Shown: one piece after another, positions 46,544-54,190 of the stretch | Layout: every line of letters begins with the position of its first letter | How positions within the stretch are numbered: position 1 is the stretch's first letter | Assembly: GCA_028284935.1 (NCBI GenBank) | Contig: JANQQQ010000010.1 | Span: 62,001 to 126,000, forward strand | From: Croceivirga sp. | Lineage (GTDB): Bacteria; Bacteroidota; Bacteroidia; Flavobacteriales; Flavobacteriaceae | Direction: 5' to 3' | DNA length: 64,000 nt | Translations under genes and position numbers: made by a program | Notes under the pieces: model-generated | What the model was told of the DNA's origin: nothing | The model's input: the letters and a program-made list of their open reading frames with translations, nothing else | Database searches by the model: none

Positions 46544-46856
46544 GTGCCATCAAAACTTCAGGGACTGGACGATGTGGCTTATTTTGGGATTCAAAATAAA
46601 CTGATAGTTTTTGGTAACCTGCAAGGGTGAAAACTACTTGTTCGACTTGCCTATTAAAGAAATCCTACATAGTTTGCCTCCTGATCAATTCTTCCAATTA
46701 GACCGACAGGTCATTGCAAAACGTAACGGTAGCTCAAAAACAATTCCTACAGATACCCGCCGATTGGAAATCGAGCTGTGCCCATCCATCCAAGATGAAG
46801 TATTTGTGCCAAAAACTAAGGCCACTGATTTCAAGACTTGGCTTCAGGGCGCATGA
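46544..46856 (+). pseudogene. LytTR DNA-binding domain remnant, frameshifted
   Basis: A piece of a LytTR response regulator. From 46544 one frame reads LDDVAYFGIQNKLIVF, then a one-base shift in a run of five T (46608-46612) leads to another frame reading VTCKGENYLFDLPIKEILHS, PDQFFQLDRQVIAKRNG, ELCPSIQDEVFVPK and FKTWLQGA. Together these give the complete LytTR beta-domain. The receiver domain that should precede it is missing. The intact LytTR gene at 48408-49124 differs in sequence, so this is a paralogue that was lost, not a duplicate piece. Confidence 0.8.
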
Positions 46857-46894
46857 GATGTCCGTTTTAACTGGCTCTTTGTCCGTTTCCGTGA

Positions 46895-46935
46895 ACGGGG
46901 CGGTCCATTCTTATTAATGGTGCCCCGTCCCTTTT
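46895..46935 (+). terminator. Rho-independent terminator after the LytTR remnant
   Basis: ACGGGGC (46895-46901) pairs with GCCCCGT (46922-46928), with an inner CCATT/AATGG stem (46905-46909, 46916-46920), then CCCTTTT. The stem is strong and the T run short. It ends the exporter/serine hydrolase transcript. Confidence 0.7.
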
Positions 46936-46990
46936 AATTTTGCCATAAAACATAAGGTGCCAAACGTCGCCTACAATCCTTTTTTTCACT

Positions 46991-48190
46991 ATGAAGCTAA
47001 TGGTAAGAAATATCCTTTACGCCATATTCACTTTGGTGAGTATTGTCAATAAAGGTATCACACAAAATCTGGACTCAAAACTCGATAGGTTCTTTGAACA
47101 CAAAATGGGAAGGGCCCAAATTGTAGGCCTACAAGCTGCTATCGTCAGCGATGGCAAACTGGCCTGGACGGGCAGTTACGGAAAAAAAGATTTCGTAAGA
47201 GGTACTTCCGTGAACGATAGCACGCTTTTTATGATCGCTTCTTGTTCCAAACCCATTACAGCCTTGGGGCTTATGAAATTATATGATGAACAACGCATTG
47301 GCCTGGATGATGATATCAATGGACATTTGCCCTTCGAGATTAGAAATCCGAAGTATCCCTCAGAACCAATTACCTTTCGTATGCTCCTCGCCCATACCTC
47401 TTCCTTGCGGGACGACACACCATTATTGGTGTCGCTATACACCTTTGAAAACGGCGGGGATTCACCAATTTCCCTTGAGGGTTTTATCAAAGATTACTTT
47501 CTGCCCAATGGCAAGTTCTATGATTCCGAAAAGAACTTCCTGAATACTAAACCTGGAACGGAAAAAGCCTATTCCAATGTTGGTTATGCCCTATTAGGCT
47601 ATTTGATACAACAAATCACCGGAACCGATTTTTCTAAATACATGTACGAGGAAATATTTCATCCTTTGGGCATGAACGACTCCTATTGGTTCATTAAGGA
47701 TATCCCCCACAACAATATTTCCATGCCCCATGAATTTGTTGGGAGCGAAGATTTGGATTCCGCTTTCAAGGTGCTGAAGCACTATGGATTTCCAGATTAT
47801 CCAGATGGTCAACTTCGGACCCATGTCTCCGATTACGCCAAGGTCATCGAAATGATGGTCAATGAAGGAAGAGTGGATGGTCGCAGCTTTTTAAAGGAAA
47901 AGACAATGAAAGAATTCTTTGATGTGCAATTTCCCAAAGCAAATAAGTGGCAGGCCGTTGCATGGAACTACAATGAGTTCGACAATTGGCTCTACTATAT
48001 GTTGATGTCCCGATTACCTTCACATACCGGTGTCGACCCCGGTGTTGCCACGGTTACATCCTTTGACCCAAAAACGGGTAACGGTGCTATCATTTTTGCC
48101 AATACCCTTACCCATAATTTCAAAGGCCACAAAATACTTTATGTGGATATGATCAAGCGATTATTGAAAACCGCAAAAAAGTTCGATTAA
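46991..48190 (+). CDS. Exported serine hydrolase (class C beta-lactamase-like)
   Basis: 399 aa. Signal peptide (NILYAIFTLVSIVNKGITQ), catalytic Ser84 and Lys87 in SCSK, Tyr in YSNVGYALLGYL, and a HTGVDPGVAT stretch near the C-terminus in the place of the KTG/HGG motif. It lacks the long C-terminal extension of its neighbour at 44576. The family includes esterases and peptidases as well as beta-lactamases, and I cannot say which. ATG at 46991; it lies beyond a terminator, so it has its own transcript. Confidence 0.9.
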   Translation: MKLMVRNILYAIFTLVSIVNKGITQNLDSKLDRFFEHKMGRAQIVGLQAAIVSDGKLAWTGSYGKKDFVRGTSVNDSTLFMIASCSKPITALGLMKLYDEQRIGLDDDINGHLPFEIRNPKYPSEPITFRMLLAHTSSLRDDTPLLVSLYTFENGGDSPISLEGFIKDYFLPNGKFYDSEKNFLNTKPGTEKAYSNVGYALLGYLIQQITGTDFSKYMYEEIFHPLGMNDSYWFIKDIPHNNISMPHEFVGSEDLDSAFKVLKHYGFPDYPDGQLRTHVSDYAKVIEMMVNEGRVDGRSFLKEKTMKEFFDVQFPKANKWQAVAWNYNEFDNWLYYMLMSRLPSHTGVDPGVATVTSFDPKTGNGAIIFANTLTHNFKGHKILYVDMIKRLLKTAKKFD

Positions 48191-48407
48191 AAAAGCTAAA
48201 AGGTTGATTTAAATTATGGAGTCTAAATTCGCTTTCAAAATTTAAAGGAGTAAACCGTTCAAATTTTTATTGGACCAATATGGAATATTTCTTAGGATAA
48301 AGGTTTTGTGAAAACACAAAACTGGATGTTGATTCCAATAATTTATAAAGTCTTATTTTTTAGCATGTCTATATCAAAACAACGTAACCTTTACTCTTGG
48401 ATTGTTT

Positions 48408-49124
48408 TCAAATTTGCTTGTTTTCAAGAAATGCTAGAATTCTTTCTTTGTATAGATTTCCTAGTGGGATGGATTTCCGTTGAATTACGACATACGTATT
48501 CGCGTAGTTCTCAATATGATGAAGGTTGACCAAATATGACCTGTGAACCCTCATAAAAATGTCCCTTGGTAATTTGTCCTCCATTTTCCCTATGCTGACC
48601 AAGGTAATATAAGTATCGTTTTGTGTGACGATTTTCACATGATTCTTCAGACTTTCGATATAAAGAATGGATTGCAATTCCACTTTAATATTTTCTCGCT
48701 CACTTCTAATAAAAATGTAGGAGCTGAACTCCGGTTGAACAATAGGAAGGTTATTTAAAGGGGTATCCTTTTCAATTTTAAGTCTTTTGGCTTTTCTAAT
48801 GGCCTGCATCATCCGATTTAATGAAATGGGTTTTAAAAGGTAGTCTACCACATCTAGATCAAAGCCTTCCAATGCAAAATCCCTATGCGCTGTGGTGACC
48901 ACGACCATTGGTGGGTTTTTGAGCGTTTTCAAAAAAGAAAAACCATCCATTTTGGGCATTTCAATATCTAGAAAAATAATATCGATTTGTTCTTTTTCCA
49001 GAACTTCAAACGCCTTTATGGCGCTGCGACATTTTGCAATCAACGTTAAATCTTGGAATTCCTTTAAGTGCGATTCAATTACTTTAATCGCAATTGGTTC
49101 GTCATCAACTATAAGACAGTTCAT
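48408..49124 (-). CDS. LytTR-family response regulator
   Basis: 238 aa. Receiver domain (1-120): acidic pair DDE at 7-9, phosphoacceptor Asp53 in IIFLDIEMPKMDGF, Thr in VVTTAH, Lys in YLLKPI. LytTR domain (about 135-235) with SYIFIRSERENIKVELQSILYIES and FMRVHRSYLVNLHHI, which binds DNA through beta strands. The gene overlaps the kinase gene by 20 bases, forming a LytS/LytR-type pair. Members commonly control neighbouring transport or envelope genes. Confidence 0.95.
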   Translation of the reverse strand: MNCLIVDDEPIAIKVIESHLKEFQDLTLIAKCRSAIKAFEVLEKEQIDIIFLDIEMPKMDGFSFLKTLKNPPMVVVTTAHRDFALEGFDLDVVDYLLKPISLNRMMQAIRKAKRLKIEKDTPLNNLPIVQPEFSSYIFIRSERENIKVELQSILYIESLKNHVKIVTQNDTYITLVSIGKMEDKLPRDIFMRVHRSYLVNLHHIENYANTYVVIQRKSIPLGNLYKERILAFLENKQI

Positions 49125-50205
49125 GCTTGTTGATCTTTAATTTTACGCTATACGTTTCTTCTTTGGATATCTCAAGGGTAAATGCATTCCCATAAATCAA
49201 TTCCAGTCTTTTTTCCACATTGGAAAGTCCTATTCCACTAGTGACCCTTGACACTTGGTCGCTTTTAACGGTATCTTTCTCATCCAGACTATTCTCTACG
49301 GTAAAGAAAAGTGTATCTTCTTCAATAACTACCACAATGTTAATCCAACTTTTTACGAGTTCATTCGAAGGACCATGCTTGAAAGCGTTTTCGACGAATG
49401 AAAACAATAGTAGAGGGGCAATTTTGTGATGTTGAGGTGTCCCTTCAATCGCATAGTTGACGGTGAGCTCTTCGCCATATCTCAGTTTCTCCAGCTCAAT
49501 GTAGTTGGATAAGCAGGCAAGTTCTTTTTCCAAAGGGATTTCCTTATCATTGGAATGATACAGCATATAGCTCAGTATTTCTGATAATTTCAGTACCAGT
49601 TCACCAGCATTTTCGTCCTTGGTAATAATAAGCCCATACAAATTATTCAAAGTGTTGAATAAGAAATGTGGCTGCAATTGATGCTTTAGAAAATTGAGCT
49701 CCGTCTCCAAATTCTGTGTAAGCAAAGCCTTGGTTCTTCGTTCCTGATCAATTTGTCGCTGAATAAATTTTATTATTAGGACCAGGGCAACTACAAATAA
49801 TAGGTCAAGGGCCTTATATACAATTTTAAAAGATAGAAATTCCCTAAAATAGGTTTTATCCATATGGACTTTGGATGCGAGGTTACTATCACTGAGATGA
49901 TAAAACTCAATCCCTCGGAATATGAAACCACCGATGACAACAAGACTGATTACCCAAATAAAAAATAAAGGATATTGTTTGTCATTGGCATATCTTGGAA
50001 AAAGAAAATAAATGGTGAAATAGGTTATGGAAAGTTTTAACGGTAAAATGTGAAGCTCATATAAAAACCACGGACTATAACCACCGTTTTCATATAACCC
50101 AGCGTTGACCACCGTGTAAAATAGCCACCAAAATGTCCAGTACGCAATGTGCCTTGATATGCGCTCTGCGTTCCAAGAGTCATATTTTTTGGAAAAAAAT
50201 AACAT
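49105..50205 (-). CDS. LytS-type sensor histidine kinase
   Basis: 366 aa. Four hydrophobic segments in the first 145 residues, a coiled-coil (about 145-165), then the His_kinase domain with the phosphoacceptor in HQLQPHFLFNTLNNLYGLI, a degenerate N-box-like NAFKHG and G1/G2-like GIGLSNVEKRLELIYG. The QPHFLFN signature defines the LytS/YehU group, which phosphorylates LytTR regulators. ATG at 50205. A perfect 11-bp inverted repeat lies 46 bases upstream. Confidence 0.94.
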   Translation of the reverse strand: MLFFSKKYDSWNAERISRHIAYWTFWWLFYTVVNAGLYENGGYSPWFLYELHILPLKLSITYFTIYFLFPRYANDKQYPLFFIWVISLVVIGGFIFRGIEFYHLSDSNLASKVHMDKTYFREFLSFKIVYKALDLLFVVALVLIIKFIQRQIDQERRTKALLTQNLETELNFLKHQLQPHFLFNTLNNLYGLIITKDENAGELVLKLSEILSYMLYHSNDKEIPLEKELACLSNYIELEKLRYGEELTVNYAIEGTPQHHKIAPLLLFSFVENAFKHGPSNELVKSWINIVVVIEEDTLFFTVENSLDEKDTVKSDQVSRVTSGIGLSNVEKRLELIYGNAFTLEISKEETYSVKLKINKHELSYS

Positions 50206-50250
50206 GGTTCAAATATAATTGCTTCGATTTCATAATACTTTAACAAAAGG

Positions 50251-50291
50251 ATGCAAATGATGGTTACTTATACGAAATGTATCATTTGCAT
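50251..50291. repeat. Perfect 11-bp inverted repeat upstream of the LytS-type kinase
   Basis: ATGCAAATGAT (50251-50261) and its exact inverse ATCATTTGCAT (50281-50291) with a 19-base spacer; the centres of the arms are 30 bases apart, close to three helical turns. No T run follows, so it is not a terminator. Probable operator, perhaps of the adjacent regulator. Confidence 0.6.
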
Positions 50292-50455
50292 TACCAAGGG
50301 CTTTTTTTGAAATATAAAAAAATTACAATTACTATGTAACCTTCTGTAAATTAGGGGTTAAACTAATAAAGCATAAGAAAATGGAGCCTAGCTTTGTTTT
50401 TGTGGTCCATATTGGGTTCTAAGTACTACAACCCCATTAGTTAGTCACTATTAAT

Positions 50456-50485
50456 CTGATATACAATAATTTAGATATAGTTTTG
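50456..50485 (+). promoter_or_regulatory. Predicted promoter of the small secreted protein gene
   Basis: A CTG (-33 position, one mismatch to TTG) at 50456-50458, 19 bases, then a perfect TAGTTTTG at 50478-50485. Expected leader of about 23 bases to the ATG at 50515. Confidence 0.4.
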
Positions 50486-50514
50486 ACTATTATTCATCAA
50501 TAAATAGTAGTGTT

Positions 50515-50853
50515 ATGAAAACAACATTTAGATTATTCGTAGTTGCTGGATTTTTGGCCTTTCAAAGTTTTGTAAATCCCCTTATGGCGCAAGAAAAGGC
50601 CAAGGAAGACCCAAGAATTCAAGTAGTGGACAACCAAGTGAAGATTTGGCTTTTTAATGCGGAAGGTTCAAATATATCCGTTAAGGTCTATGACGAAAAT
50701 CGCAGGGTCATTTCAAAATTTCATTTGGGTGATGGATTGACCGTTGGAAAAATTCTGGATTTTAACGGTTCTGACAAAGCATACTACCGACTTGTGGTTT
50801 TGGATGGAAAGGAGGTACTGTATACCGATACCATTCAATTGGGTACGGCCTAA
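50515..50853 (+). CDS. Small secreted protein, unknown function
   Basis: 112 aa. Signal peptide (KTTFRLFVVAGFLAFQSFVNPLMAQ, cut after about residue 25) and a mature part of about 85 residues predicted as one beta sandwich: VDNQVKIWLFNAEGSNISVKVYD, VISKFHLGDG, YYRLVVLDG, VLYTDTIQLG. The strand pattern resembles short Ig-like or secretion-tail-like domains, but no type IX secretion signal is evident. I do not recognise the family. Followed by a 12-bp hairpin that may end its transcript. Confidence 0.75.
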   Translation: MKTTFRLFVVAGFLAFQSFVNPLMAQEKAKEDPRIQVVDNQVKIWLFNAEGSNISVKVYDENRRVISKFHLGDGLTVGKILDFNGSDKAYYRLVVLDGKEVLYTDTIQLGTA

Positions 50854-50865
50854 GTGAGGTTACTG

Positions 50866-50895
50866 TCAATGGCATCCGAATGAGGGTGCCATTGA
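50866..50895 (+). terminator. Hairpin directly after the small secreted protein gene
   Basis: TCAATGGCATCC (50866-50877) pairs with GGGTGCCATTGA (50884-50895), one G-U, loop GAATGA. There is no T run, so it could protect the mRNA 3' end as much as terminate. Confidence 0.45.
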
Positions 50896-51137
50896 TCAAT
50901 TGACAAGGCCCTCGAAGGAATGTCACCTTGAGCTATAATTCATTTTGAAGGGTTGATAGGATTTGAAAAACCAACTTAGTATGTACAAAGATCTTCCGGG
51001 CCGTTACAACTACCAGTGGATTATCCAGCCAATCAAATGGATTTATCCAATCAGGATGTTTCAACCTTGAGTTATTCTTAACAGCAATCTTTACACTTAA
51101 GACATTTAGTAACTAGGTACATGGTTCATCCTTATAA

Positions 51138-51671
51138 TTATACGTTTAGCCTAAATCCAAAAACAGGTAAATCTCCTTGCATAAAGTCCAAATCAACTGC
51201 CCTTTCAAAGCCCATATTTTCATACATTTTTCATGCTCTTTTCATCGTTTTGGTCGTATGGATCACCATTGTTTTGGAGTCACTTTTTTTTCCTTTTTCT
51301 ATACAGTATTCCGTGAGAAGTTTGCCGACCCCTAAACCCCTTATTTTGGGATCTACCCCCAATAACCTAAAGCCACAGGCATTTTTTTCTTGAGTCGCTT
51401 TTCCACCAGAACCATAATCTTTCATATCATTGAAATAGACCACTGCTCCTCCTATGGTTCCCTGTTTGGAAACAGCCGTAAGGAGCTCCACCCTTTTATT
51501 TTCTGTAAGCTTCCCAACATTTTTTAGCATCCCATAGTATTGGGGCTGTTCAAGTCCATTCGGGAAACCGCTTAGATTCGAATAAACTTCTACTAAAAGT
51601 TCACCAGTTCTTTCAAATTCATTCTTTTTGGCATTTCTTACAAAATAGCCATGGGTCTTTTCTAACTTCAT
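51138..51671 (-). pseudogene. GNAT acetyltransferase gene interrupted by a stop codon
   Basis: From ATG 51671 the frame codes a GNAT protein (YFVRNAKKNEFERTGELL, LLGVDPKIRGLGVGKLL as acetyl-CoA loop, MVIHTTKTMKRA) and then meets TGA at 51231-51233. In the same frame it continues KMYENMGFERAVDLDFMQG and DLPVFGFRLNV to a TAA at 51138. The expected residue at the stop is Trp (…A-W-K-M-Y…), so a single TGG to TGA change explains it. The truncated part lacks the last strands of the GNAT fold. It begins 20 bases after the preceding GNAT gene. Confidence 0.85.
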
Positions 51672-51691
51672 TGTGATTCTATGTAAGATTG

Positions 51692-52141
51692 TCAATAAGC
51701 AGAATTCTCTTTTATTAGGATTCTAAACATTTCGTGATTTTTGGTTTTACGTTCTGTAAAACCATATTTTTCATATAATTCCCTGGTTTCATTGGTTGCT
51801 GTTAAGCCTATGTATACATGTGGTGATGCTATCGTTTTAAAATAGGCCTCCATATCACCAATAATGAGGTTACTTACACTTTTGCTGTCATAGTTTGGGT
51901 GTACTATAATATCCTGAATAGTAAAATAGATGGCCCCATCACCTATCACCCTTCCCATTCCTACCATTTTGGAACCATCTAAAACTACCACACTATACAC
52001 TTCTTTTCCGAAAGCAGTTTTTGAAAACTGATGATTCGCTGAAGACCTATCGGATTGCCCAGTTAAAGACCAATACTCTTGTGGAGTAGGGGCGCGCTTT
52101 TCAACTCGTAATTTTTTAACTTGTTCAATTATCAATTCCAT
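51692..52141 (-). CDS. GNAT family N-acetyltransferase
   Basis: 149 aa. GNAT motifs: VYSVVVLDGSKMVGMGRVIGDG (strands 2-3), IQDIIVHPNYDSKSVSNLIIGDM as strand 4 and the acetyl-CoA loop, ATNETRELYEKYGF at the C-terminus. The usual Q/R-x-x-G-x-G/A loop reads DSKSVSNL, without its glycines, so acetyl-CoA binding could be altered. Substrate unknown. Start ATG at 52141. Confidence 0.85.
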   Translation of the reverse strand: MELIIEQVKKLRVEKRAPTPQEYWSLTGQSDRSSANHQFSKTAFGKEVYSVVVLDGSKMVGMGRVIGDGAIYFTIQDIIVHPNYDSKSVSNLIIGDMEAYFKTIASPHVYIGLTATNETRELYEKYGFTERKTKNHEMFRILIKENSAY

Positions 52142-52183
52142 ATCTAATAATTTTTCTTCTTATTTCCTGATATTTCTTTTCTT

Positions 52184-52218
52184 AATGACCAGAGGGCCAA
52201 GATTGCCCCCCGGTCATT
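52184..52218. repeat. GC-rich hairpin between the beta-barrel and GNAT genes
   Basis: AATGACC (52184-52190) pairs with GGTCATT (52212-52218), with inner GGGC (52194-52197) and GCCC (52205-52208). It lacks a T run on either strand. It may mark the 3' end of the TetR operon transcript. Confidence 0.45.
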
Positions 52219-52286
52219 GCTCAACCCAACACAGTTTCTTTGTTCTGGCACAGTATCATGTGTAGTGTTGAAGAATTGTCCCATGT

Positions 52287-53462
52287 TTAAAAACTATATC
52301 TAAATCTCAAGAAAATGCTGTTTCCCAAGTTTTTAAAATCATTCTCTTGTTTCCCATAGAAAATTTGCCCGGTTACGTCAAAGTCCCAATTTTGGGAAAT
52401 GTTGTACGTGAACTGTGGTGTAAGGAAAACCGAGTTCAAATCCACCGCATATATGGAAGCCAATGATCCCGTAATCGCTGGTGTAAATGTTTTTGAAAAC
52501 TGACCAAATAGCGACCACTTATTCGGCATTAAACTTTTGGCATCAATGGTTGCATTGCTGGTGAGGGAGCCACCAAAAAAGTCCATATCACTTGTTCCAT
52601 TGCTGTTGTAAAGCGTCGATATATTGACGGACATGTCGTTGGCGAAGTAATAATCAAATGAAACAGATCCAACAAAAGAAGTATTTCCTTCGGAACGGTC
52701 AATTGGCATAAAATAACTTAACTCACCCTTAAAACCAATATCTTTAATCACACCTTCCCAGCCCATTCCCAAGGTGAAATCATTCAAAAACTTAGCTGCC
52801 AAGAATTGAAAGTCGTATTGGTATGTATTGAAATTATACTTAAGGGCCAAGGTGTTGTCTTCCCACACATCCGCATAACTGATGGCAAATTCCAAGCTGG
52901 AGTCCCCAGAAGTAAAATGTTTTACCCTAACGGCATCTGCTCCCGGACGTTCCTCATAATCAAAATCCAAAAAATTATAGGCGTTGAAAAGATCATTGGG
53001 ATTCCAAACCAAGTTTTTTCCCCAATTTATGCGTTGACGCCCCAGAACCAATTGCCACTTTCCTTTATGATAATCCACATAAAAACGGTCTATGGTGGAG
53101 AGCATAAATAGTGCAGGTTCATTCAGTAACAACGCATTTAGGTCGATATCTTGATTGGGATTCTTCACCGTTGACTCAAAATTGGGAAAGGACCTTACCG
53201 ATGTTCCCCAGAATACCCTGTTCCGCAATTCGAGAGCCAACGTCAAATCGTTATTGGCATACAATTTAAAATTCGTCCGGTTATGGATCAAATTATCATT
53301 GCCGATGCTATCCAATGAAACAAAACTGGAGGTGTTTAAAAATTTCACATAACCTGATACAGCCAGATGTTCGGAAGCCCAACTTTGTTTTTCCTGTGCC
53401 ACTAGGTCAATCAGGGATTGAAAGACCAAAATAGATACTACGATGTGTTTGTTTGGTATCAA
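52287..53462 (-). CDS. Outer-membrane beta-barrel protein of the Lol-like operon
   Basis: 391 aa. Signal peptide (HIVVSILVFQSLIDLVAQ) then strands of alternating hydrophobic and polar residues down to the final FLRFRYSF with terminal Phe, the BAM recognition end. VLGRQRINWGKNLVWNPNDLFN (about 140) resembles the GRQRINWG-type motif of DUF1302-like barrels that pair with LolA-like carriers. Its TTG start at 53462 overlaps the stop of the ATPase gene in a TTGA, a coupled arrangement. No ATG lies in a workable place. Last gene of the TetR operon; likely the outer-membrane acceptor or exit. Confidence 0.85.
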   Translation of the reverse strand: MIPNKHIVVSILVFQSLIDLVAQEKQSWASEHLAVSGYVKFLNTSSFVSLDSIGNDNLIHNRTNFKLYANNDLTLALELRNRVFWGTSVRSFPNFESTVKNPNQDIDLNALLLNEPALFMLSTIDRFYVDYHKGKWQLVLGRQRINWGKNLVWNPNDLFNAYNFLDFDYEERPGADAVRVKHFTSGDSSLEFAISYADVWEDNTLALKYNFNTYQYDFQFLAAKFLNDFTLGMGWEGVIKDIGFKGELSYFMPIDRSEGNTSFVGSVSFDYYFANDMSVNISTLYNSNGTSDMDFFGGSLTSNATIDAKSLMPNKWSLFGQFSKTFTPAITGSLASIYAVDLNSVFLTPQFTYNISQNWDFDVTGQIFYGKQENDFKNLGNSIFLRFRYSF

Positions 53463-54151
53463 TTTGCTTGTAAAATGTCCGCTATGATTGTACCATCTTC
53501 CATGGTGACCACACGACGGGCCCTGTCAATGACCCTTTGGTCGTGGGTTGAAAAAATAAAAGTGATTCCCTCTTTTTCGTTGAGCTGTTCCATGATGTCC
53601 AAAAGGGCAGCTGTGGATTTTGAATCCAAATTGGCCGTGGGTTCATCGGCCAAAACAAATTTAGGCCGGGAAGCCAATGCCCTTGCCACCGCAATGCGTT
53701 GTTGCTGGCCCCCGCTCATTTCATTGGGCCGTTTTAGGGCCTGGTTTTCCAATCCTACCGATGTAAGCAGTTCATCAACCCGCTCATTAATGGCCTCTTT
53801 GGGTTCGTGCTGTAGGAGCATAATGAACCCCACATTCTCCTTGGCATTGAGTACAGGAATTAAATTATAGGCTTGAAATACAAAACCAATATTCCGCAAT
53901 CTAAAGTTTATGCGTTCATTTTCTTCCAACGCAATGATGTCCACTTGGTCTACAAATACATTGCCTGAATGTGGTTTGTCCAGTCCCCCGATAATGTTGA
54001 GCAACGTACTTTTACCAGATCCGGACGGACCCACAATGGCCGTAAACTCACCTTTATCGATAGTTAGGGACAAACCGTTTAACGCCAGTACTTCATTTCC
54101 CTTACCCTCGTTATAGACCTTCCTTAGGTTTTCTGTTTTTATAACATTCAT
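53459..54151 (-). CDS. LolD-like ABC transporter ATPase
   Basis: 230 aa. Walker A VGPSGSGKST, Q-loop FVFQAYNL, signature MSGGQQQR, Walker B FVLADEPTANLD, switch His in STHDQR. Closest in appearance to LolD/MacB. ATG at 54151; an upstream TTG would add nine residues. Sits 39 bases after the second FtsX permease gene and overlaps the barrel gene, so it is the energy source for the two permeases. Confidence 0.93.
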   Translation of the reverse strand: MNVIKTENLRKVYNEGKGNEVLALNGLSLTIDKGEFTAIVGPSGSGKSTLLNIIGGLDKPHSGNVFVDQVDIIALEENERINFRLRNIGFVFQAYNLIPVLNAKENVGFIMLLQHEPKEAINERVDELLTSVGLENQALKRPNEMSGGQQQRIAVARALASRPKFVLADEPTANLDSKSTAALLDIMEQLNEKEGITFIFSTHDQRVIDRARRVVTMEDGTIIADILQAN

Positions 54152-54190
54152 TTTGTTTGTCTTTAATTGATAGTTCAAGTAATTCCCTTT

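Larger units (their letters stand above)
50206..50514. other. Divergent control region between the kinase and the small secreted protein
   Basis: No reading frame. It holds an 11-bp perfect inverted repeat at 50251-50291, AGGGGTTA at 50353-50360 (part of a motif seen twice elsewhere), and a promoter-like pair at 50456-50485 for the rightward gene. Confidence 0.5.

Noticed and set aside
44576-48190. The two serine hydrolases as true beta-lactamases.
   Set aside because: They have the shared SxxK and YxN motifs, but these also occur in esterases and peptidases; the KTG-type motifs are HGG and HTG here, and nothing else points to beta-lactam hydrolysis.
50210-50217. Perfect minus-strand -7 box TATATTTG just before the LytS-type kinase.
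   Set aside because: It lies five bases from the ATG with no -33 element at 17-23 bases, so the transcript would start at the start codon.
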